A stretch of 13,557 nt of DNA, taken from JBEKCP01 sp050014815 (GTDB taxonomy: Bacteria; Planctomycetota; Planctomycetia; Pirellulales; Thermoguttaceae). Below are positions 7,546-13,474 of the stretch, piece after piece. Where the stretch lies: positions 1-13,557 of the forward strand of contig JBEKCP010000081.1 in NCBI GenBank assembly GCA_050014815.1. Direction: 5' to 3'. The notes beneath the pieces were generated by a model, which was given only the letters and a program-made list of their open reading frames with translations, was not told where the DNA came from and did not search any database. Both the position numbers and the translations under genes were made by a program. How positions within the stretch are numbered: the first letter of the stretch is position 1; every line of letters begins with the position of its first letter.

Positions 7546-8433
7546 CTAGCGCAAGCCCATGGCCTTGCCGAGAAACCAATCGAACACACTCACGGGCAAG
7601 TGGTAGGCAGCCCAGCGGGCCAATCGCGTGCGGATGCCGACGGGGTAGCGGGCCTTCGGATGCCGGGCGCACAAGGCGTGCCGGACCGCCCGGACCACTT
7701 TGGACGCCGGTTGGCCTATATGCGCCATCCGGGCGCTCGCCTGGCGCACCTGCCGCATTTGGGACTCGTACCATTGTTTCACTTCAGGGCTGCCGCCGAG
7801 GCCAAGCCGGGTGACGGCGGCGTCGAGTTTCCCCCAGAGGGGCGTGGCGACGAAGTCAGGCTCGACAATCGAGACCGCGATCTGCCACGGGCGCAACTCT
7901 ATCCGCAGGGCGTCGGCCACGGCTTCCAGGGCGTGCTTCGAGGCGGCATAGGCGCCGAGGAAGGGGGGGGCCGCCAGGCCGCTGATCGAGCCGAGGATCA
8001 CGATCCGGCCCCGCGCCGGACGCAGCAGCGGCAGCGCCGCGACAGTCACCGCGTGGGTCCCGAGCACATTCACCTCCAATTGCCGGCGGAACTCGCCGGT
8101 GGGCAGCAGCTCCAGGGGGCCCGGCACGACGATTCCGGCGTTGCACACCAGGCCGGCCAACCCCGCCGCGCCGACCGCTGCCCCGATTTGGGCCGCGGCG
8201 GCACGGACCGCCGTCGCATCCGTGACGTCGGCGACCACCGGCACCAGCTCCCCGGAGGCTTGACTTTTCAGCCGGTCCCCGTCGGCCGCGCTCCGCACGC
8301 CGGCAAAGACGCGGAACCCGCTGCCGGCCAGATCGAGCGCGCAGGCCGCGCCGATGCCGGTTGAAGTCCCCGTGATCCACACGGCGGGAGGGTGGACAGG
8401 TTGAGGACTCGCCATAAATGCTCGTGGTTGCAT
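7546..8433 (-). CDS. Short-chain dehydrogenase/reductase (classical SDR)
   Basis: This is a 295-residue NAD(P)-dependent oxidoreductase with all classical SDR landmarks: the nucleotide-binding TGTSTGIG (21-28), CNAGI (Asn98-Ala-Gly), catalytic Ser149 in LGSISG and YAASK (Tyr162, Lys166). The C-terminal third is longer than in FabG, containing VEPDFVATPLWGK and a basic tail with Trp/Phe (about 255-295), and resembles SDRs that act on hydrophobic alcohols such as retinol or steroid dehydrogenases. This suggests it acts on a lipid-like ketone or alcohol, not on the routine FabG step, for which a separate FabG is present. The start is uncertain: ATG at 8433, 20 bases after the sulfotransferase stop, is used here, but ATG at 8415 is equally possible because neither has a good Shine-Dalgarno. 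It lies between the sulfotransferase and KAS III genes with short gaps, so it is probably co-transcribed and acts in the same pathway. Confidence 0.87.
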   Translation of the reverse strand: MQPRAFMASPQPVHPPAVWITGTSTGIGAACALDLAGSGFRVFAGVRSAADGDRLKSQASGELVPVVADVTDATAVRAAAAQIGAAVGAAGLAGLVCNAGIVVPGPLELLPTGEFRRQLEVNVLGTHAVTVAALPLLRPARGRIVILGSISGLAAPPFLGAYAASKHALEAVADALRIELRPWQIAVSIVEPDFVATPLWGKLDAAVTRLGLGGSPEVKQWYESQMRQVRQASARMAHIGQPASKVVRAVRHALCARHPKARYPVGIRTRLARWAAYHLPVSVFDWFLGKAMGLR

Positions 8434-8453
8434 CGCCGCAGGCGTGACCCCGC

Positions 8454-9590
8454 TCAACCGTTGACGTGCCCGACAGGGTCCACGTCGCTCCTTGTTGACG
8501 GCTGCCCGTAGTCGTACTTCTCCGCATATTTGCGCCATCGGGCAGTGACCTGGTCTCGCAGTTCCGGCGGAAGCTGATAGCGGTTCGGTTTGTAGCTCGC
8601 GGTCTTGGCGGCATAGGCATCCAGGGCCGGCACGACTTGCTCGAACCCGTCCAGGCCCAGCGAATCGTAAATCCGCCTGACTTCACCCGCCATATCGCGG
8701 ACCAGGTCTTCGTAGCGGACTTCGCACAACTGGGAAGGCGGCAGCTCTTGGATGTCTTCGTCAAACGCCTCGTACATGCGAACGAAGGTGTCCAGCACGT
8801 TCTGTTCCAGCCCGGCGTAAGTCGGGACCTGGAGCCCTTCGACCTGGTACAACTGTCGCCACGTGTGCATGGTCGACGAGAAGATGACGCAGGGATCGCG
8901 CACCACGTGGACGAACCGGGCCTTGGGAAACATCGCCAGGAGCGTCCGAATGCGGGCCGTGTGCAAGGGCGTCTTCAGGACGATCCGCTTGGGCTGCTTG
9001 AGCGTCAGGCACTTCAGAAACCAAGACACGCCCGCCTTCCAGCGATCGAGGTCCGCGGGCGGCACGCCGCGCATGTCGAGATACTCCGGGTACTGCTGCG
9101 GACGATTCGGGAAGAGCATCGTCAGATACGGGCTCGGCAGGCCCATATTGACAATCGCCCATTCGTCCTCTTGCGGATAGTTCCAGCCGAAGGGCATATT
9201 ATCCATCGGCCGCTTCGGGGCCAGCAGCAAGGAAAGCAGCCTGACGGCGAACCATTGCGTCGCCAGGAAGTGCTTGGGGGCGAAGCAGGCGTAGGTGTCG
9301 GGATAAGTGTGCCGCGGGTCGCAGACCAGCAGCTCGTGCAGCAGCGTCGTGCCGGATCGCCAATGGCCCACGACGAAGATCGGGTCCTCCTTGATCTCGG
9401 TGGCGACGATGCGTCGGCCGTAGATCAACGACTGGAGCCCGGCCAGACACGAGTTCACGAGGCCCATCCCGGCAATGATCAGCGCCATGGGCACCCGGGA
9501 AGGCGATATCGCAAATCGGTTGCGGGCCAGCGCCCCGAGCCAGGCGGTGATGGTCATGCCGGACCATGCCCGCAAGTGCCAAGGACGCAC
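8454..9590 (-). CDS. PAPS-dependent sulfotransferase (Sulfotransfer_3-like)
   Basis: Transfers sulfate from PAPS to an acceptor hydroxyl or amine. The 5'-phosphosulfate loop is GHWRSGTTLLHELL (75-88) and the 3'-phosphate site is VVRDPCVIFSST, with Arg231 and Ser239 at the usual spacing. Lys206 in LKTPLH and the Trp-rich insertion fit the Sulfotransfer_3 group common in planctomycetes, cyanobacteria and actinomycetes. Residues about 33-57 form a hydrophobic stretch that may attach the enzyme to a membrane, fitting a lipid-like substrate. Length is 378 residues from the GTG at 9590, but this start has no Shine-Dalgarno. The frame stays open upstream to a CTG at 9632 preceded by AAGGA, which would add 14 residues; an ATG at 9557 is also possible. 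It sits between the FabF-type ketosynthase and the SDR, so a hydroxylated acyl chain is a reasonable but unproven acceptor. Confidence 0.9.
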   Translation of the reverse strand: MRPWHLRAWSGMTITAWLGALARNRFAISPSRVPMALIIAGMGLVNSCLAGLQSLIYGRRIVATEIKEDPIFVVGHWRSGTTLLHELLVCDPRHTYPDTYACFAPKHFLATQWFAVRLLSLLLAPKRPMDNMPFGWNYPQEDEWAIVNMGLPSPYLTMLFPNRPQQYPEYLDMRGVPPADLDRWKAGVSWFLKCLTLKQPKRIVLKTPLHTARIRTLLAMFPKARFVHVVRDPCVIFSSTMHTWRQLYQVEGLQVPTYAGLEQNVLDTFVRMYEAFDEDIQELPPSQLCEVRYEDLVRDMAGEVRRIYDSLGLDGFEQVVPALDAYAAKTASYKPNRYQLPPELRDQVTARWRKYAEKYDYGQPSTRSDVDPVGHVNG

Positions 9591-9629
9591 GCCGTGGTCG
9601 GCCGGGATCGGTTTTTGCGGGATGCCGGA

Positions 9630-9645
9630 CAGGTTAGTGTTCCTT
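9630..9645 (-). promoter_or_regulatory. Candidate Shine-Dalgarno and CTG start for the sulfotransferase
   Basis: The minus strand reads AAGGA (9641-9645), eight bases, then CTG (9630-9632), in frame with the sulfotransferase and with no stop in between. The more conventional GTG at 9590 lacks a ribosome site. CTG starts are rare, so this is tentative. Confidence 0.3.
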
Positions 9646-9688
9646 CAGATCGGTCTTGGCGTCAAGACGGATAACAACGCCCTTCCAC

Positions 9689-10975
9689 TCAGCCCGTGAA
9701 CCGCCGGCACAAGAGCGTGATGTTCTGGCCGCCGAAACCGAAGCTGTTGGAGAGCGCCACGTCGCAGCGGGCCTCCCGCGCAACGTTGGGAATGTAGTCC
9801 AGATCGCACTCCGGATCGGGCGTCTCGTAGTTGATCGTCGGCGGCAGCACCTGGTCGCGAATCGCCAGCAGGCAGAAGATCAGCTCGGTCGCCCCCGCCG
9901 CGGCGATCAGGTGCCCCATCATGCTCTTGGTGCTCGATATGGGGATCTTGTAGGCCTGGGGACCGAAGACCTGCTTGATCGCCAGCGTCTCGACCCGGTC
10001 GTTGACGGCGGTGCTGGTGCCGTGCGCGTTAATGTAGTGCACGGAGTCGGTTCCGAGGCCGGCGTCGGCCAGGGCCATCTTCATGCAACTGATGCCGCCG
10101 CGACCCTCGGGATGCGTGTCGGTCACGCGAAAGGCGTCGGCGGTCGAGCCGTAGCCGACGATCTCGCCGTGGATGCGGGCGCCGCGCGCGGTGGCCCGAT
10201 CGAGGTCCTCCAGCACGACCATGCCCGCCCCCTCTCCCAACACGAAACCGTCCCGGTAGCGCTCGAACGGGCGAGAGGCCTTGGTGGGCTCGTCGTTGCG
10301 GGTGCTCAGGGCGGTGAGGAGGTTGAAGCCGGTGACGCCGAAGGGATGGATCATCGTGTGGGTGCCGCCGGAGATCATGACGTCGGCCTCGCCCCGGCGG
10401 ATGATCTCGACCGCCTCGCCGATCGCCTGGCTGCTGGCGGCGCAAGCGGTGAGGCAATTGAGATTGGGGCCTTGGGCGTCGAAGAGGCAGGCCAGGTGAC
10501 TGGCCGACATGTTGGGTTCCTGCTCGACTTCGACGACGGGGTCCAGCAGCTCGAGGCCCTTGCGGGTGAATCGGGCGAGGTCGAGATGGGTCCCGCCGCC
10601 CAGGCCGGCCGTCATCATCTCGGTAAAACGGTTGAAGTCCTGCTGGCCTTCGCCGCTGCCGGTGTAAACGCCCAGCCGGGTCGGATCCAGCGAGCCGTCC
10701 TGGATGCCCGAGTCGGCCACCGCCTTCTTGGCGGCGCCGATGGCGAAGCGGGTGTGGCGGCCCGCGAACTTCCAGTCCTCGGGATCCTCGCCGACGTCGG
10801 AGAGGTCCCAGTTGCGGACCTCGGCCGAGATTTTGGTGGGGAAGCTGCTGGCGTCGAACAGCGTGGTGTAGCCAACGGCCGACTCGCCGGCCAGGAGCCG
10901 CTTCCAGACCGTTTCCAGATCGGCCCCCAGGGGAGTGACCAGGCCCATGCCGGTGACCACGATGCGTCGTCTCAT
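9689..10975 (-). CDS. fabF: Beta-ketoacyl-ACP synthase II (FabF-type ketosynthase)
   Basis: This 428-residue ketosynthase carries out decarboxylative condensation of malonyl-ACP with acyl-ACP. It begins with the standard RRRIVVTGMGLVTPLG and has the Cys-His-His triad: Cys178 in LTACAASSQ, His318 in NAHGTST and His355 in KSMMGHLIAAAG. The presence of Cys178 shows it is a true ketosynthase and not a chain-length factor. The gating loop reads NSFGFGGQN, with Gln where E. coli FabF has Thr. It is slightly longer than E. coli FabF (about 412) because of additions around residues 55-75 and 120-145, so its chain-length pocket may differ. The ATG overlaps the stop of the preceding dehydratase-like gene in an ATGA arrangement, and AGAGGG lies nine bases upstream, indicating coupled translation. 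No partner ketosynthase-like subunit is adjacent. It is probably the elongating enzyme of the cluster. Confidence 0.93.
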   Translation of the reverse strand: MRRRIVVTGMGLVTPLGADLETVWKRLLAGESAVGYTTLFDASSFPTKISAEVRNWDLSDVGEDPEDWKFAGRHTRFAIGAAKKAVADSGIQDGSLDPTRLGVYTGSGEGQQDFNRFTEMMTAGLGGGTHLDLARFTRKGLELLDPVVEVEQEPNMSASHLACLFDAQGPNLNCLTACAASSQAIGEAVEIIRRGEADVMISGGTHTMIHPFGVTGFNLLTALSTRNDEPTKASRPFERYRDGFVLGEGAGMVVLEDLDRATARGARIHGEIVGYGSTADAFRVTDTHPEGRGGISCMKMALADAGLGTDSVHYINAHGTSTAVNDRVETLAIKQVFGPQAYKIPISSTKSMMGHLIAAAGATELIFCLLAIRDQVLPPTINYETPDPECDLDYIPNVAREARCDVALSNSFGFGGQNITLLCRRFTG

Positions 10976-11535
10976 GCTTGGATTCCCTCTTGGGCGGCGG
11001 TCTTCCGCCCGGCCAGGAGCGGGTCGTCGGGTTTCAGCAGCCTCACGGGCGGCACCAGCCGACTCCCGTCGGCGGCGTGCCCCACCTCGTACGCCCCCAA
11101 CAGGCGCATCATCGAGAGAAACGTTTCGGGCGAGAAGAACGTGCCGAGCCAGGGGGCGTTCAGGTGGGCGAAGACGATGTCGGCCCGGGCCTGCAGCACG
11201 TCGCCCTTATAGCTGGTGGCGGCCACCGACGCCCCCTCCTCCTTGAGGTACTGGATCGTGGCCGTATACGTCAGGGTGTCGCCGGGGACGGCCTCGCAAA
11301 AGAACTCCACCTTGGGGATCTTCGCAAGGATCACCTTCTGCGTGAAATCGTTCGACTCGCAGACCAGCAGCCCGCCCGTCTGGGCCATTCCCTCGATCAC
11401 GAGGGAATTGGGCAGCAGGGGGTACTGGGGGAAGTGGTCGTGGAGGTAGTCTTCGGCCAGCGAGACGCACTTGACGGCCTTGGCCCGGCGCCCACTCTCG
11501 AACTCGATGAAACGGTCGATCCAGTACCAGCGCAT
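10972..11535 (-). CDS. Divergent FabZ-like hot-dog dehydratase, second copy
   Basis: This 187-residue hot-dog protein is related to FabZ (3-hydroxyacyl-ACP dehydratase). The catalytic His34 in DHFPQYP and Glu48 in VIEGMAQ keep the FabZ spacing of 14 residues. Position 43, normally the Gly of the PG motif at the head of the central helix, is Asn (PNSL). The core ends near residue 136, and a tail of about 50 residues (from NAPWLGTF to the end) has no counterpart in FabZ or in the first copy at 12798-13295. The N-termini of the two copies align residue for residue (MR...IDR.IEF), which fixes both starts. Here the ATG at 11535 overlaps the carrier-protein stop by one base (TGATG), and the stop overlaps the fabF start by four, so the three genes are translationally coupled. 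It is a dehydratase, or a modified hot-dog enzyme with altered chemistry. Confidence 0.85.
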   Translation of the reverse strand: MRWYWIDRFIEFESGRRAKAVKCVSLAEDYLHDHFPQYPLLPNSLVIEGMAQTGGLLVCESNDFTQKVILAKIPKVEFFCEAVPGDTLTYTATIQYLKEEGASVAATSYKGDVLQARADIVFAHLNAPWLGTFFSPETFLSMMRLLGAYEVGHAADGSRLVPPVRLLKPDDPLLAGRKTAAQEGIQA

Positions 11536-11927
11536 CAGGGTGTCACTTCCACTTTTCCTTCGACGAAGCGGCACATGTCGGCGACCGTCAGCATGTTGCC
11601 GAAGTCTTGGACCACGGGGTTCTTGGCGAACTCGTCGAGATTGGCGAACGGCATGCGTTTGCGGAGCTCGGCCAGTCCTATGCCGGTGACGCGGCCGTCC
11701 TGAACGTACTTGGGGTCGGTCAGGACATCCTCGGGGAAGAGTTCCCCGCGGGGGATCTTGATGTCGAACGCCTTTTCGAGGCGGAAGACGATGTCAAGGA
11801 AGTCGATGGACTCGGCCCCGAGGTCGCCGACCAGCGTGGCCTCCGGCTTGATCTCGTCCTCATCGACCCCGAGGGCTTCCATCAGGGCAACCTTGATCTT
11901 CTCGTAGATTTCATCCTTCGTCGGCAT
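11535..11927 (-). CDS. Acyl carrier protein with internal insertion
   Basis: This 130-residue carrier protein holds growing acyl chains on phosphopantetheine. Residues 1-60 look like ordinary ACP: an acidic first helix, the loop LGVDEDEIKPEATLVGDLG, and the attachment site GAESIDFLD with Ser40, where ESID replaces the usual DSLD. The segment after IPRGELFPEDVL does not lead straight into the last helix. About 45 extra residues (GRVTGIGLAELRKRMPFANL and following) come first, and the final TVADMCRFVEGKV matches the normal last helix. Ordinary ACPs are about 80 residues. The start at 11927 is fixed by GGAGG upstream and by homology; an earlier in-frame start at 11969 would add 14 unconserved residues. 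The 99-base leader holds two GC hairpins. The gene is coupled by a one-base overlap to the dehydratase-like gene after it. Confidence 0.9.
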   Translation of the reverse strand: MPTKDEIYEKIKVALMEALGVDEDEIKPEATLVGDLGAESIDFLDIVFRLEKAFDIKIPRGELFPEDVLTDPKYVQDGRVTGIGLAELRKRMPFANLDEFAKNPVVQDFGNMLTVADMCRFVEGKVEVTP

Positions 11928-11936
11928 GTCGTTTGA

Positions 11937-11941
11937 CCTCC
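11937..11941 (-). promoter_or_regulatory. Strong Shine-Dalgarno of the carrier-protein gene
   Basis: The minus strand reads GGAGG, nine bases before the ATG at 11927. It is the best ribosome site in the cluster and fits the need for abundant carrier protein. Confidence 0.7.
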
Positions 11942-11954
11942 AGACATTTGTAAC

Positions 11955-11966
11955 GGGGACCGCCCC
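11955..11966. repeat. Small GC hairpin in the carrier-protein leader
   Basis: GGGG (11955-11958) pairs with CCCC (11963-11966) around a four-base loop. It lies within the 99-base leader of the carrier-protein gene and is followed, on the minus strand, by GTTAC, as is the larger hairpin at 11991-12008. It is weak on its own; noted as part of a pair. Confidence 0.3.
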
Positions 11967-11990
11967 CAACTTATCGCTATCTTGGTAACG

Positions 11991-12008
11991 GGCGGGGCAA
12001 GCCCCGCC
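11991..12008. repeat. Perfect GC-rich inverted repeat between fabG and the carrier-protein gene
   Basis: GGCGGGGC, AA, GCCCCGCC forms an eight-base-pair perfect palindrome 18 bases past the fabG stop. No T-run follows on either strand, so it is not a classic intrinsic terminator. It could stabilise the upstream message, partly uncouple fabG from the carrier-protein gene, or be one copy of a dispersed palindromic repeat. Confidence 0.55.
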
Positions 12009-12026
12009 GCTAAACGTTTTCCGCCT

Positions 12027-12785
12027 TCAGTACCCTCCCAAGCTCAAGCCGCCATCGACGCGCAGCACCTGGCCGGTGACGTAGGCCGCATCGTCGCTGG
12101 CCAGGAAGGCGACGACGCGGGCCACTTCATCGGGCTTCCCGATGCGTTTCATCGGGATGAGGTTCTTGATCTGCTCGCCGGCGATCCCGCGGACCACCTG
12201 GCTCATGTCGGTCTCGATCATTCCCGGGGCGACGGCGTTGACGCGGACCTTCCGGGGCGCCAGTTCCTTGGCCAGCGCGCGGGTGAGGCCGTTGATCCCG
12301 CCCTTGCTGGCGGCATAGTTGACCTGTCCCCGGGCGGCGAACTCGGCGGCCGTGCTCGATAGGTTCACAATGCTGCCGGTCCGCGCCATCAGCATCGGCT
12401 GCGTGACGGCATGGCAGTAGTTGAAGGTGCCGGTCAGGTTGGTGGCCAACACGTCGGTCCACTGCGGAAGCGTCATGGCCCCCAACAGGCCGTCCATCAC
12501 GATGCCCGCCGAATTCACGAGCACGTCCAGGTGTTTCCACTCGTCGAACAGTTGATCGACCACGGCATGTGCCCGCTGGAGGTCGCGGACGTCGGCCTGG
12601 ATCGCGCGGACGCTGCGTCCACTGGCCGCCAACTCGGCGACCAGGGCGTCGGCCGCGGCCTGGTTGGCGTGGTAGAGGAAGGCCACCGCGGCCCCCTCGG
12701 CCGCAAGCTGCATTACGCAGGCCCGGCCGATCCCCCGGCTGCCACCCGTCACTAATGCTGTCTTTCCGTCGAAACGAGCCGGCAC
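12027..12785 (-). CDS. fabG: 3-oxoacyl-ACP reductase (FabG)
   Basis: This is a 252-residue classical SDR of the FabG group, which reduces 3-ketoacyl-ACP with NADPH. It has the cofactor loop TGGSRGIG (13-20), NSAGI (91-95), Asn116, catalytic Ser144 in VNLSS, YAASK (Tyr157, Lys161), the VNAVAPGMIETDM segment, and the C-terminal YVTGQVLRVDGG typical of FabG. Length matches the family (about 245-250). The start is a GTG at 12785, with AGAAGGA seven bases upstream; that ribosome site overlaps the TAG stop of the preceding fabZ-type gene, so translation is probably coupled (12-base gap). After its stop comes the 99-base gap with hairpins before the carrier-protein gene. It supplies the ketoreduction step between the FabF-type enzyme and the dehydratases. 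Confidence 0.94.
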   Translation of the reverse strand: MPARFDGKTALVTGGSRGIGRACVMQLAAEGAAVAFLYHANQAAADALVAELAASGRSVRAIQADVRDLQRAHAVVDQLFDEWKHLDVLVNSAGIVMDGLLGAMTLPQWTDVLATNLTGTFNYCHAVTQPMLMARTGSIVNLSSTAAEFAARGQVNYAASKGGINGLTRALAKELAPRKVRVNAVAPGMIETDMSQVVRGIAGEQIKNLIPMKRIGKPDEVARVVAFLASDDAAYVTGQVLRVDGGLSLGGY

Positions 12786-12792
12786 TGGGGAT

Positions 12793-12799
12793 TCCTTCT
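12793..12799 (-). promoter_or_regulatory. Shine-Dalgarno supporting the GTG start of fabG
   Basis: The minus strand reads AGAAGGA, seven bases before GTG (12783-12785). It overlaps the TAG stop (12798-12800) of the upstream gene, a layout that favours ribosome re-initiation. Confidence 0.6.
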
Positions 12800-13295
12800 A
12801 CGTTGTTGTCGGCACCACGGGCGGACCGGGCTGGTACAATACCATCAATAGGTCCCGCAACTCCTGCCGAAGGTCTGCATCGGTGCCCGCCTGGTCCGGA
12901 TTCCGGTCGGCCAGATTGTATCGCTCCAGGACCAGCCGGGCACTGACCGTCGTTCGCCCGTCAACCGTCCCCTGGGCCTTCAACTTCGTCTCCCGGTCAC
13001 CGTGCGAGAGGACCTCGGCCGTGACGGTCAAGGTCTGCCCCGGCTCGACGAACTGACCGTATTTCACGTTGGTGGCCTGCTTCAGGACCACCATGCTGTG
13101 GGCGAAGTCCTCGCTCAGCCGCACCAACCACGCCCCCGCCTGGGTCATCGCCTCCAACATCAGTACCCCGGGCATGACCGGGAAGTTGGGGAAGTGGTCC
13201 GCCAAGTATTCTTCGGCCATCGATAGGGATTTCACCGCAGTAATCCGCACCCCGGGCTGGAACTCGATGATGCGGTCGATGAGCGAAAAACGCAT
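12798..13295 (-). CDS. fabZ: 3-hydroxyacyl-ACP dehydratase (FabZ-type), first copy
   Basis: This is a 165-residue single hot-dog protein that dehydrates 3-hydroxyacyl-ACP to the trans-2-enoyl form. The hallmark ADHFPNFPVMPGVLMLEAMT gives catalytic His34, Gly43 of the PG motif and Glu48. Glu rather than Asp points to the FabZ type, not the isomerising FabA type. The core ends near residue 130, and the last 35 residues are a charged helix followed by a Pro/Thr-rich end. It is the first gene of the set; a candidate promoter lies about 65 bases upstream. The ATG at 13295 is supported by residue-for-residue alignment with the N-terminus of the second copy at 10972-11535, though its ribosome site is weak. 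Standard FabZ is about 150 residues, so this one is only slightly long. It probably supplies the dehydration step in the cluster. Confidence 0.92.
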   Translation of the reverse strand: MRFSLIDRIIEFQPGVRITAVKSLSMAEEYLADHFPNFPVMPGVLMLEAMTQAGAWLVRLSEDFAHSMVVLKQATNVKYGQFVEPGQTLTVTAEVLSHGDRETKLKAQGTVDGRTTVSARLVLERYNLADRNPDQAGTDADLRQELRDLLMVLYQPGPPVVPTTT

Positions 13296-13358
13296 GGTTC
13301 TGCGGAAACTGATTGGACTGGGTAAGACCCGGAAGCCAAGGTGGTCTCAAAACATGTG

Positions 13359-13387
13359 AGTATAACGGTCGCCAGCCTTCTCTACAA
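13359..13387 (-). promoter_or_regulatory. Candidate sigma70-like promoter of the cluster
   Basis: On the minus strand TTGTAG (13382-13387, 3/6 match to TTGACA) and TATACT (13359-13364, 5/6 match to TATAAT) are exactly 17 bases apart. This would place the transcript start near 13352, leaving a leader of about 55 bases before the first dehydratase gene. It is the only reasonable promoter seen in the 262 non-coding bases at the right end. Consensus-based inference only. Confidence 0.42.
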
Positions 13388-13441
13388 CCATGGTGCGGGG
13401 GTCAAGGGCCATTTCGGGCCTCTGCCCATGGACTCAAGGTC

Positions 13442-13462
13442 CCCTCTCCCTCTGGGAGAGGG
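13442..13462. repeat. Perfect hairpin, REP-like palindrome
   Basis: CCCTCTCCC, TCT, GGGAGAGGG is a nine-base-pair perfect stem with a three-base loop. No T-run follows on either strand, so a terminator is unlikely. Very similar palindromes occur as dispersed intergenic repeats in many GC-rich bacterial genomes, which makes a REP-like element the best guess. Confidence 0.6.
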
Positions 13463-13474
13463 TCAGTATTGTAG

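Noticed and set aside
7529..7774. Upstream extension of the KAS III protein by 82 residues
   Set aside because: It would overlap the SDR coding end and is unlike any FabH N-terminus. A strong Shine-Dalgarno lies seven bases before TTG at 7528.
9689..10975. Chain-length factor of a type II aromatic polyketide synthase
   Set aside because: The active-site Cys178 and both His residues are present, and no partner ketosynthase is adjacent.
5441..13295. Ladderane or aryl polyene cluster
   Set aside because: The hallmark extra genes of those clusters (radical SAM enzymes and desaturase-like proteins, or the MMPL, LolA and acyltransferase set) are not in the window, so I cannot support either label.
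12798..13295. FabA-type isomerising dehydratase
   Set aside because: The second catalytic residue is Glu48, the FabZ pattern; FabA has Asp at this position.
13442..13462. Intrinsic transcription terminator
   Set aside because: The stem is strong but no T-run follows on either strand, so a repeat element is more likely.
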